A stretch of 64,000 nucleotides of DNA, from the NCBI GenBank assembly GCA_014825775.1, contig MVAQ01000047.1:47636-111635 (forward strand), read 5' to 3'. How positions within the stretch are numbered: position 1 is the first letter of the stretch; every line of letters begins with the position of its first letter. Origin of the DNA: Krasilnikovozyma curviuscula. Its lineage: Eukaryota; Basidiomycota; Tremellomycetes; Cystofilobasidiales; Mrakiaceae. A model generated the notes under the pieces. It made no database searches and was not told the DNA's origin. It saw only the letters and a list, made by a program, of their open reading frames with translations. Shown here one piece after another: positions 11,903 to 23,040 of this stretch. A program made the translations under genes and the position numbers.

Positions 11903-14759
11903 ATGTTGAACTCGAGCTCCAGAGCTCGAAAGCCTTCCCTCATCGATCCCAGCGTTCCGCACTCACCTCCAGCTTCACCACAAGGCTCTATCAGACACCC
12001 TCAGCCTCGATCATTCTCAGCTTCTAAAGGTTCCATATCTGAGAACAACGAGGTCTCACCAGATTCGTTGGCTAGTGGCAGATTGAAATGGGCCTCTGGC
12101 AAGAGGGAAAAATCAAACAGATCACCGTCGCCTAGCGCGAAACGAGCTGATGGGACTTATGCCAATGGGTACATTCCAACCCATCGTCAGTCTCTTGCCA
12201 ACTGGGTTCCTATGAACTTGCCCTCGAGAAGGAAGATCTTCAGCAGATCAAGACTCTCGGGTATCTTGCTGGCAATCTGTGTCGTCTTGCTCGTCAGAGG
12301 TGTCATCAAGCAGGCGGCACCGGGTCTGCTATCTTCGGCTACAAAGTCACCATCTGCGCTGTTGGCACCTGTCACTGAACGATTTTCTAGCCAGAAAGTC
12401 CTCAGCGACGGCGCCAGCCCAAACAAGCCGCTCCACAAGGCGAAAACGACCAAGAACAAAGCGGCTCCAGAAACAAAGAAAAAGAAGCCGGCCATCGCCA
12501 ACAAACCAGCCCATCAGAGGAACTCGAAGTCAACCCTCAAGTCGCTCACGGAGTCCTTATCTGACCCGGACGACAGCGACCGCCATCCGATCATCAACGG
12601 CTTTATGCACGTAAACACCGACTTGCCGGTGTCATCTCATCCAATTTATCAACTGGTTGAAGATGCCAACAGAGAGTGGGATGCCAAGGTCGCTAGACAA
12701 TCCAAGACTTTGGCTGAGGCTGTGAAGGAATACAAGAGAAGAAACGCCGGTCGAGCACCTCCAAAGGGCTTCGATCACTGGTGGAACTATGTCCAGTGAG
12801 TAGACCAAATCGAGCCTCACACTTGTTTGTAGCATGAGAATCTGACTCATTCTTTGTCCACAGGGAGAACCAGGTCACTTTGCCAGACGAATATGGTAAA
12901 AAAAGCTCTCCTTTTCTGCATTGATTGTCTCCCTCTGGGTTACTGACTGTTGTCGTTTTCGCCCTGTAGATCGAATCATGATCGATTTGCTACCCTTCCA
13001 TGCCTTTTCCCCCAAAGCTTTGAGGGAGAGATTGGACCGCATGGCCAACGGGCACGACGTCTTTACGATCGAAGTGAAGGACGGCGTCGCCGGATCTCCA
13101 CACCAAACATTCGACTCGGCCATGATCTTTGGTTCTGACGACCGAAGAGATGGTCAGGTTGATTTGATCAAGGAGGTCGCTAAGTGGATTCCTGATATGG
13201 AGGCAGTGTTCTCTATCCACGACACTCCAAGCAGATGGGTCAGCTTTAGTCATTTGGAGGAGCTTCGTGACAGTGTGGAAGACGGTGAATGTGAGCATTT
13301 GCAAGTTCCTCGTTCTCTTTTTACGTCCGGGCTAAATCTTCTGCGTTCTGTCACTCTACAGACTTTGATCCAAACAGTGAGGTCGATATGCCACCAGCAG
13401 AGTGGGCCAGCGCTTGTCCACCCCTAACGCCGCTCCGAAAGCTCGCCGATCCCATGGAAGTTGTTCCCCAGGAAGGAAAGTCGTTCATTGTTAACCACCT
13501 CCAGAGTATGGATATCTGTCAGCACCCAGAAATCGTCCCTCTCCACGGTACGACCGCTGGTGTCAACCCACACGCTCAGCACGACCTTCTACCGGTCTTC
13601 TCGCTCTCTAAGACGCATCTTCACGCGGATATCCTTGGTATTCCAGTTGAACAATGGGGTGAGAGTACGGCGGAGGATGAGCTTACGTGGGAGCAAAAGT
13701 TCCAAACAAAATTGCTCTGGAGAGGTCGCAATACTGGAACTTATTACTCCAAGACATCGCCTTGGAGGAACTCGCATCGTTCCAGACTCCCCAAGATGGC
13801 TGGTCCCGTTGATGAAGCCCAGAGAGTTCCAGTCCTTCCACCTCCAGGTGGCAAGGCTCGATCTTTGAGTTTGGAGGAGGCAACCCTTCAGATGAAGCAA
13901 CAGAAATTGAATGATCGTTTGATGGATATCGGTCTTGCTTACACTCCAATTCGTAAGTCATGCTTGCTGTTAATGATCCCTATTTGGAATATGAGCTCAC
14001 TAAACGTCGTTTGCAGAATGTAACGAAGAGGACGGAAGCTGTCAAGATATCATCGACGAACTTCATTTCGCGCCAGTCTTGACCTTCGAGGAAGAGAAGT
14101 TCTTTAGGTATATCTTAGATATTGTATGTTGGCTTTCATTTTTGCTGAAGGTCGTTCGATTGTCGTTGCTGATGGTTGGAGATTCTCTGCTCTTCAGGAT
14201 GGTAATGCTTGGTCCGCTCGTTTCAAACGATTGCTCACATCTGGAGCCTTAGTCCTCAAGTCCACTAGTAAGTCTCGACGCATTTTACATTTGTGTAATG
14301 GCATGCCCGTTTTCTGACATTTCGTGTGTTTTTAGTCTACCCTGAGTGGTGGAACGACAGGATTCAACCTTGGAAGCACTACGTCCCAATCCAAATCGAC
14401 TACAGTGACATTTACGACATCATGACTTTCGTGAGTCTATTTATGACAATTCATCAGGAAACAATTAACTGAATTTGCTTCTCTTGTTTTCAGTTCCGTG
14501 GTGATGAGTTTGGACAAGGAGGCGATGATGAGGTTGCCCGTAAGATTGCAGAGAACGGAAGGCAATGGTCCTTGAACTCTTGGAGAAAGCAGGATATGGT
14601 GAGTGATTTCTGTCTTCTTATATCGCCGAACTTGGCTAAGTCGCCTCCTGACTGTGCTTCTTCCAGACCGCGTATATGTTCAGGCTTTACTTGGAATGGG
14701 CTCGACTGCTTGCCCCATCTCGTTCTTCTATGGATTTTGTCTTGGAAGAGGAAGAATAA
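11903..14759 (+). CDS. GT90 (CAP10-family) glycosyltransferase, type II membrane protein
   Basis: A likely Golgi glycosyltransferase of the CAP10/GT90 family, which includes the beta-1,2-xylosyltransferase Cxt1 and the capsule protein Cap10 of Cryptococcus. Nine exons (first 11903-12795, last 14667-14759) give 768 residues. A cytosolic Ser/Pro/basic N-terminus of about 118 residues precedes one transmembrane segment (LSGILLAICVVLLVRGVI). A Lys/Ala-rich stem follows. The lumenal domain has FDHWWNYV, LWRGRNTGTYY, ARFKRLLTSGALVLKST, YPEWWNDRIQPWKHYVPI and a final TAYMFRLYLEWARLLAP, matching the donor-binding and C-terminal blocks of the family. The sugar donor and acceptor cannot be decided from sequence. 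The gene stands alone, with no other capsule-type gene beside it, and converges on PSD2 with only 184 bases between stops. Confidence 0.9.
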
Positions 14760-14943
14760 AGCTACACGAATCAGGCTTGTGTTCACTTAGAGTTTGAAGT
14801 TGATACCGTCCATCGCATCTTAATTTATCTCATCTGTTTGTTCTCGAGCTTAGCGACACGCAAGACCGAATGACATGAATAAGATACATAAGATGACGGT
14901 GGTAAGTTACAAGTGTTTGATGTCTAACATTGTATTAAGCTAT

Positions 14944-17900
14944 TTACATGGATGGTTTGAGACATTTTCCAACATTGCTAGCGCATCGAACCAGCGTCTC
15001 TACACACTGCTTACTGTTTTGTCGCAAGTCTTCGTCCCACTTCAAAACACCTTCTTCAAACAGTACCACCAAGGTACTTCCTCCGAACGCAAAGTATCCG
15101 AACTCCTCTCCGCGAGCAACACTATCACCAGAGGCTTTAGTGTGGACGATGCTTCCAACCACTGCGACAACGGACAGAATGATGTCAACACTAACTTCAG
15201 AGGATGAAATACCGATAACTTACTCATAGCGCCCACACAGACACACATGACAGTTCCAAAAGATGAGCTCTTAATTGGGACGATCGTCCTGACGTTCTCT
15301 CCGTAAACATCAAGGGCAGTCCGTATTGCCTAGTTTAAGTTCAGTTTTAGTCTCAATGAAAAATGGGGAGGAAAAACAGTAGACGGACCTGAGGATTGAC
15401 AGTGAAGTATGCTCCTTCAATCTTTTCAATTTCTCCCACTATACCGTCAACTGGAGAGTGAAATCGATGATAATCTTGAGGAGCAAGTCTGGGAGAATGG
15501 GATGGGTTCAGTACAGTAACCATAATCATAAACTTTGAGATATCAACTAACCTGAAGATTCCGACAGCGCCGCGTTCATACTTTTCGCTCTCTTTGCCAT
15601 AGCGCTCACCGAGTAGACGCTTAACAGTAAACTCTCTTCCTTTGATCCACAGCTGAGTAGCAGAGTCGACAGAGTCGAAGGCCATCATTCTACAATCGGC
15701 GGGAGAGACAAGGATTGTTTTGTCGTCAGGATTTTCGACCGGTCTGGCTGTCGGCTTTAGCTTCCTGAAGAAAAACTGGTTGAATGTTTTGAAAGATTCG
15801 ATAGGATCCAGAACCTCGTCCATTACAAGTTTGTGGAAAGCGATGAACCCTGGAATCTCAGCAACACTCTCTTCGCTGTCATACTTGATCCCCTGCTTGA
15901 TGCTCATCGATTTGAGAAGTCTTTTCGCTCGAGATCCTTCCATTGTGCTTCTGTTCCCTTTATAGAGAACCCTGATACCCAAGCGGACGTAGATCTACGA
16001 GAGTCGTAGATGTCAGGACCGTCTCACCTATCAATAAGCTAGTGTGTAGTTGGTACTCACGGCCATCTTTTCCTCCATCAGCTGACCACTGGCTCGATCC
16101 TGAACTAAAATGTTTGCAGAATTGGCACCCAGACGATAAGCACCCGACGAGACTTTGGAGAACATGTTGGTGATGAACTTCCTCTGAGCTTGAGAGCTGG
16201 TGACAAAGTTTCCGACAAGGATACGATTGACTCTATTCCAATCGGTTGAAGCACAAACAGCTAGAGCAGATTTCATCAGTAGTGCATGGAGATCTAGAGC
16301 TTTCACTCGAGATTACTCACCAATATGGGAAATGATGTCGACTTCGGTCTTCCTCCCAATTTTCTGTCGGTGACACAAGGGGCAAACACGGATGTTGATG
16401 ACTCTCTCCACATCGTCATTTAACGCATCTTCTAGATCATCTTCTTCTTCATCTGGAGAGCTCGGCGCCGGAGCTGGTTGTCCCTTTAGGGACATAGAGT
16501 GGAGAGCTGAGGCTGTATCCGAACCAGTTGTCAACGAAACTTGTTCATTCTGTTCTTTTTCAGGATTTAGAGTATTGACAGAAGGACCAGTGAATCCAAG
16601 GGGCTGCATATTGTGACTGAATTTCTGATCGAATGGGTCGATGGCTTCGGTGAGTGTTTGGTCGTCTTCAGGTGAGACGGAGTTGGTCGTTTGAAGAGAT
16701 GCTGTCTGTTCGGGTTCGACTTTGCCCTTTTCTTCTGAGGGCTTGACAATTTCACTCTCAAGAGCAACTGAAAATAGAAAAAGAGTCCAAAGTTACACTC
16801 TCATTTACCAAGCAAATAGGAAGGAACGTACTGATGAGTTGGTCCACCGTGAGATTATCCGTTTGGGGATCAAGGCCACAGTCTTCGAAGTAACTCTCAA
16901 GAGTTCGATGAGTCAGAGTACTTCCCAAGCTATCAAGCATCATTGTGAGCTAGGGAGAACCACCGTCAGTCGGAACAGCCGCGATTAAGTGCAGAAAGGC
17001 AGATAAATCATACCTCATCAAACGAGATCAGACCATCATTTCCAGCGTCATACGATTTGATATACTCTCTCCAAAATCGTTGTCTGAGTGCGTCGTAAGG
17101 TTCAAACTTTGCTCTAGAGGTAGAACGCTTGTTAGACTTGAAAGCTGCGAACCGAGTTCATATTTTCTTACCTCACGGTGAGGACTGGTTTGTCTTCGTA
17201 TTTTCCATCAATTATCAGAGGAAGCTGATAGTGTTCTAAGCTTTAGTGATGTCCTCATATATTCATAAACTAACATGGAGATCTTACCCTGAACTCTTTC
17301 ATGTCATGCTTTCCATCTTCATCCGGAGAATATAGTCCTGTCTCTTCATTTGGCTTTGGAGCCAGCTCAATCAATTCCGATATTGGAATTAAAGCATCTC
17401 CAACTGTTCCAAAACAGACAGAAGCATGGACCGGTCAGGAACTCAGGAACTCATTAAGAACTGGAAAATAGAACGACCAGCATACCAGCATCATTACCGG
17501 TGATTTTGTCCCAGTCAAGAACGTTGAAAGCGACGGTAAACTTCGATTGATAGTTCCTGACGTGGAAGAGCAGCTTCTCGTTCCAAATAGGATTCAGAGA
17601 ATGCCGAATAACTCTAGTCCTGAAGATTTTTCGACCAAAAGCGCAAACGACGAAAGGATCCATCTGTGGGGGAATAGATACCATCAGCGTATTCCTGAAG
17701 AATAACATCAATGATAAATGATAAAGATTCAGAGCAACTCACATCGAATCCAATCAGACTCTTCACTCGCGGAAGTCCCTCAGCGCTCACCACTTCAATC
17801 ATCACAATGCCGAGGATATCCTTCTCAGCAGAAAGACTCCACTCGTTCCCCCCTCTTCTAAGCCTATTTGATGAACTCTTAGCTTTCTTCTTGGCTCCAG

Positions 17901-19335
17901 GGGCAGGTGAGAGTGAAGGTGATTGCGTCAAAGTTGTTGCAGAGTTGAAATATTCTGATCCTTCTAATTTCGCAGTCGGTGTGCCGATGGGAGTAGATTT
18001 TGTTGACTTTCGACCCAAGAATGAGAGGCGCTTGGGTGTTAAAAGAAGTGGACGCGGTGACATTAAGCCTCCAGAGCTAGTACGCTGCAATGGTGGTGCT
18101 GGTGGTGCGAGAAGGGTTGGTTCAGGAACGGTTTCTTCAGCCTCGGGGCGCTCTTCAACTGCAAGATAGAAATCGTCTTCGCCTTCCTCTTCGCCTGATT
18201 CTCCAGAGGACTCTGATAATCCATCATCTGCAATGTATTGAACATCTTCTTCATCGATGATAGTGCCGATACCGATATGAGGCGCGACGTTCATGATGTT
18301 CTTGGTGGATGAGAGACTTCGGAGTTGGTCATAGACATCTTCATAGTTCAACGGAGGAAGAATATCGTCTGAGGAGGAAGCAGAATCTTGGCCAGTCAGG
18401 AACCCTAGTCGGACCTGGATGGACCCGGTTACTAGAGATCTTCTGCGCGTCGAAAGCAGATCGCGCGATAGGACCTGAGAATATACGCACTTGTTGTCAG
18501 TGCTTAGAATTCCTAACACGGCACAATCAAATACTAACTTCACTGTCTATTGACCATGGTAGCGCTTTACCTTCTGGGAACCACTCTGCGATTGGTAGAG
18601 CACACTCGCCCAAATAGTCTTTCTTCAAGACATCTATATATAAAATGAAGTTGAGAGGATACGATTCTTCACGAGAAGTGATGAATTCTGACCTTTATCC
18701 CAAACTACGAGCTCTAGGGAGCCAAGTCTACCAACTTTAGCCATACTCAAAAATATTGGGAAATCAAAGGTGGATGAATTAGGAGGAAAGGCAGGGTCCA
18801 AAGTTTTCTTGATAACTGATGTTGATGCTCTTGTGGGCGGGAAGGAAGCTACCACGAAGCTGGAAGGAGCCGATTTGATGTAGAGTGAAGAAATTAGTAT
18901 ATCTCGATGAGCTAAAATGCTCTGGACGCTCGACTCACGGGTCTGAGGAGCCATTCTTGTCTTTTGCTGCCAAACCTTTCCCACTGATGACCTGTACTCT
19001 AAGAACCGCTACTGGTTTTTCACCTGAAGCATACAGCGCCCCATTGTCACATTGCAAAAGAGCTTCAGTCAGCTAATGGGATGAAACCCTCCTGGCTACG
19101 GATCTCGTCCTCACCATCAATAGGTCGAGTGCCCGTCCTGGACTTCCTGTTGGCTGGACTAACAGATCTGATCTTGCTAGCTCCCATCTTGATAGGCTTG
19201 AAAGGTAGCATCTGAAGCACCAGTTCAAATAACAATCATTCTCAGTCAGAGGCTACGACATCAATGGAGAAGCCAAAAGAAGCTCACCACTGCTTTCCTC
19301 GCAAAGTTCTTCCTGTTGGCCTTGGGTGGATCCAT
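14944..19335 (-). CDS. PSD2: Phosphatidylserine decarboxylase, PSD2 type (C2-C2-EF-hand-PSD)
   Basis: Makes phosphatidylethanolamine from phosphatidylserine in the endomembrane system. The start at 19335 reads [17 protein letters not shown] first C2 domain follows ([20 protein letters not shown] at about 19020-18940). A second C2 domain lies at about 17830-17480 ([31 protein letters not shown]). A canonical EF-hand loop, [12 protein letters not shown], lies near 17035-17070. The catalytic part has [32 protein letters not shown] and the self-cleavage site GGST at 15084-15073, where the serine becomes the pyruvoyl group. GGST rather than LGST is typical of Psd2. A CPLCH ... zinc-ribbon-like pair sits before the catalytic domain near 16375. 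There are many introns. The C2/EF-hand architecture indicates calcium and membrane recruitment rather than mitochondrial import. Confidence 0.93.
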
Positions 19336-19576
19336 GGAGGATGGAGACAGAGCTTGGTCTAGCTCTCAACTGTAATTTCTTCCCTAAATGATTGATGGTT
19401 GCGAGTGTAACCGTGCTGCAGCGAACGCGTAACCGGTGCAGAGCTCTGGGCCCGGTGCGAGTTTTGCGACCCCTCAATGGAGAACGAGTTTCAAATTAAA
19501 CTTGAATGAAAACTGTACAGATACACAACATATTATTGAAGGCAACGGAAAAAACTATAAGACCATTCATTCAAAT
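19336..19576. other. Short tandem-gene spacer
   Basis: About 240 bases between the NAD(P)HX epimerase stop and the PSD2 start, both on the minus strand. It should contain the epimerase 3' end and the PSD2 promoter. Nothing else is visible. Confidence 0.4.
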
Positions 19577-20740
19577 TTATCTGCCAACCCCAACCTCGCC
19601 ACTTCCCTCTCCACCTTCGCCTGTCAGAGCTTCAGCAGCTGGTGGAACGATCTCAACGATCTGATCACAACCTGGGTACTCTGGTATTATGATGTTGAAG
19701 TCTTTTGCGATTTGAGGTGGGATAAAGCGACCCCCGAGCCTGGTTAACGAATGTGATGGTCGGCGTGAGTGATGCATGGAGCGCAGCTTCTAAGGAGATG
19801 AATGACCCTTACCAATGCTTGCCTTTGAAAGTCTTGACGCCCAGTTTAGGAGCAGTTAGACTGATCAAGACTGCAGGTGTGAAGCTGGGGATGGATTCAA
19901 TCATGCCGTTGTCGACATCCCACCCCTAACAAGTGATCGCACAATGTCAGAATGTCGGTTCTTTAGAGGAGCTAAAACGAAGTGAACCAAAGTGATAGCC
20001 TACACTTGGGATGTCAACAGAGACGATAGGGAGCTTCGTCTCAGAGAGGAGCTGTAAGAACGAGTCGAACGGAGCGCGGAGAGGCGGTTTGAAGGAGAAA
20101 CCTTAGCGCAACAGATTCGTGAGCGATAGTTCTGGCGAGGGACTACCTGAATCACTATACTCACCAAATACAGCATCCATCACCAACCCTGTCGCACTTT
20201 CGGCTGTCAAGAACTCCTCCGTCTCCTGCCATTTGTCGACGATTTTGATACCCATAACTTCGCACTGCTTCTTCAAAGCCGTGTTCTTCCCAACTTTTGG
20301 TAGGTAGATCCAAGGGTCGTAGTTCCACATTTTTAGGTGTCGAGCAGCGACAAGTCCATCGCCTCCCTTGGGGAAACGTCATCATAAGGCAACTTTAGTT
20401 TAGTGAACAGTATTTTGGGCTAGTACCTCTCATAGGCGTTGAACAGTCTCACTTGGTTCCCTGGACCACATGCTACGAGAACTCGACGAGAGGACAATGA
20501 GTTGAGAGGGTACGACATTGCAAGACCTGTTGCACACGCCAAACCTGCCGACAGCAAGACAAGCGAAAGTACCAGCGAAAATCAGCACCTCAAATAAAGT
20601 GCGGAATTCATCTAACTGTGTATACCTGCCAGCTCCATCAGCTGCTCCAAGGAGAATCCAATCGACTCGCCCATCAACTTCTGGTCGATGTCGGCTGCCT
20701 GCTTCGCAGAGATATACAAGGATCTGGGGGATGAAGCCAT
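19577..20740 (-). CDS. NAD(P)H-hydrate epimerase (YjeF_N family)
   Basis: Epimerises the damaged cofactors NADHX/NADPHX so that the partner dehydratase can repair them. The reading starts MASSPRSLYISAKQAADIDQ and continues GFSLEQLMELAG | LACATGLAMSYPL across an intron. The YjeF_N hallmarks are present: VLVACGPGNQ (nucleotide loop), GDGLVAARHLKMW (the conserved N-G-D-G-L-type loop), VMDAVFGE, IVSVDIPSGWDVDNG, and LISLTAPKLGVKTFKGKHWLGGRFIPP. Only the epimerase domain is present; there is no fused dehydratase. The same frame stays open upstream to ATGs at 20968/20965 and would add a basic, acid-poor leader that resembles a mitochondrial presequence, so two protein forms are possible. Confidence 0.92.
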
Positions 20741-21134
20741 TCTGCTTGGACGAGATCTTGCCAAAATTCCTTCGAGAATGTTACCACCTGTTGCTGGGAT
20801 AGGCATGTAGAGGTATGCCGTGCCAAAATGGTCTTTGAGTGTCGAGCTCCAACCCCGCGAAACGCAAGGCGCACTTGCGCAGCGACCCGACGTGATGATG
20901 TGCTTTACGATCCAGTGAATACTCCCTCTACAGTGATATTGTCTGAGTAGTCTCTGGCTCGGCATCATTCTCAACCTCGCAACTTGAAAACGCTGTGGAT
21001 ATCATGTTTCGAATGGTTGTGCTCCGTAGCAGGGAAAAACACGTGAAGTCTGTTAAAGAAATGACATCTACAAACTTCAATTCTAATAGATCACTTTTCT
21101 AAAGAGCGTCCTCCAAAGCAAGTTAAGTTTTTTT
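20741..21134. other. Spacer between MCR1 stop and epimerase start
   Basis: About 390 bases. Part of it (20741-20968) is an open, in-frame upstream extension of the epimerase. The rest, 20970-21134, is the likely promoter/leader and the MCR1 3' end. No other feature was seen. Confidence 0.4.
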
Positions 21135-22874
21135 TTAGTATTTGAAGACTTGCTCCTTGGTGTAACCAAGGGCAGCAAGAGCACCTCCGACCTCTCCTTG
21201 TTTGTATCCGTCTTTTGGTCCAGCAACGGCTGCAACTTGGCCTGGTGGCTGTTTTTAGGGAAATGAATGGCGTTAGAATGTGTGAAAGTGTAAAGACGCA
21301 CGGCGAAAGAGTACTTACACCACACACGAAGACCCTCACGTCCTGACCTTCAGAGGCTGGAAGAGCTTCCTTCTTGATGAGATCAGCAGAAATGAATCCC
21401 TTGAGACCCTTCCAGGTCTTCTCTGGTTTGTCAAGAGCATAGATAAGCTTGAATCTGTCTGGGTGAGCTTTAGCCAAAGAGTCGAGCTCTTCCCTCAACA
21501 CTAACGAATAGCACAACGAGATGTCAGCAGCACGAAGGGTTGCCGCCGGGGAAACATAACTTAAACTTACAGATATCAGCTTCAGTGACATTTGAGTAGA
21601 AGAGAGTCCATTTCGTAGAATCAGATGGGAGCTACGTTTGGTGTGATGGTTCAGCTGGTATCCAAACACGATAGAGAGCGTGTGAAAACTCACCGACAGA
21701 GAGTGGTGGATGACTTGGTACATTGGAGTGATACCAGATCCACCAGCAATCATAACACCTAACAAAGAGAACAATGAAGAGATTTAGTTACGCGAAACTC
21801 TGACGATGGAACTGGGCTCAGTCAGACTGACCTTGCTTCCAGGTGTTCGCCTTGTACACAAACTTGTTCATTGGTCCCTTGATAGAAACCTTGTCTCCAA
21901 CTTTCAGAGAGTCCAACCATGGAGTGAGTTTACCAGTCTACGTAGAATAAAACCGTCAGATTGAAGAACGTGGTGAGCAGCAAAAACGGCACGTACGTCG
22001 TATTTTTTAACGAGTAAGACAAGCTCTCCAACAGTGTCGGGAGATGAGATTGGGGTGTAAGGTCTGCAAAGATGTCAGGGTTTTTAGAAAGTTATTTCTT
22101 AGGATTTCTCTGGAAATGACATGAGTTTTCCTAACCTAGCGATGTCGGCGCCCTTGTCGTCAACAATCTTGCCGGCTTCTGGGCTCTTGACCATGACCAA
22201 GGAGGAGACGCTGGACCCAGCTACAGCCTCCTTGTCTGGGAATGCCAGGTGGTAGATTTTGGAGTTGTGGTTGTATTGTTTGACCTACGAACAGAGGGTG
22301 TCAGTTCCAGGGCGCAGGGAGCGCATCACCCCGGCGAAACTAACCTGGGAAAGAGTCAAGTCGACGAAGTTATCCCTGGGTGAACCGAGTAGGATACCGA
22401 TCAGCAAACGACCATCGTCTGCACTTCGTGCCACGATGACGAATCACGAAGGGAAATGCACGCACTTGTTGATGGCAGCTGGACGAACGGCCTTCTCGAC
22501 AGCAGCTTTCACGTCTGGCTTGCCAGCTTGGGTGTAGTAGTAGTACCCCGCGGCACCGGCGACGGCGATACCTCCAACTGCAGCGCATCGGCGAGGGGTC
22601 GGTCAGCAAGATCGAGCGAATCATATCCAAAGCCCTTCGTTGCTGTACTCACTCACGGTCCAGTCTGGTAGATGAGAAAAACGGAAAGGATTAAGAGTAG
22701 TCAGTATCAGGATTCGGTACAAGCTTGCATGTTCTTTCAGCAACTGGGCGGTTTTCATGCCAGTCATGGCGAATGGCCAATTGGGGACTCACTGGTACCT
22801 CCCTGCTTAGGTGCAGCGGTGCTGTAAGCTCTCTTGAGAGCTGGCGAGACTGATTGCCTGATTGTGGTGAACAT
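21135..22874 (-). CDS. MCR1: Mitochondrial NADH-cytochrome b5 reductase
   Basis: A FAD flavoprotein that passes electrons from NADH to cytochrome b5 or to alternative acceptors at the outer mitochondrial membrane/intermembrane space. It starts MFTTIRQSVSPALKRAYSTA, a basic presequence. A hydrophobic segment (GGIAVAGAAGYYYYTQAG) follows, then the reductase: ARPYTPIS for FAD binding, SIKGPMNKF, the NADH-binding MIAGGSGITPMYQVI and VFVCGPPGQVAAVAG. It ends in GGALAALGYTKEQVFKY, the typical fungal Mcr1 C-terminus. At least seven introns split the gene. The start at 22874 was chosen because it begins the presequence; an ATG further up in the same frame does not add a better leader. Confidence 0.95.
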
Positions 22875-23040
22875 ATCTGAATCTCGAATTGAAAGAACGG
22901 TGAACGATGAAAGTAAGATCGCGCCCTTTTCCACAGTCTCTTCGTGTTCTTGCGTGGCGAACGGCATGATTTCATCCTCGGCGTAGCGAAATGAACGTCG
23001 TAAGCAAAACTCATAATAAATGACAAAATTGAAGATTATT
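22875..23040. other. Short spacer
   Basis: About 165 bases between the stop of the large minus-strand gene and the MCR1 start. It holds the MCR1 promoter and the upstream gene's 3' end. Confidence 0.4.

Noticed and set aside
11903..14759. GT90 gene as part of a capsule or polysaccharide cluster
   Set aside because: Its neighbours are RPL4 and PSD2; no other polysaccharide gene is present.
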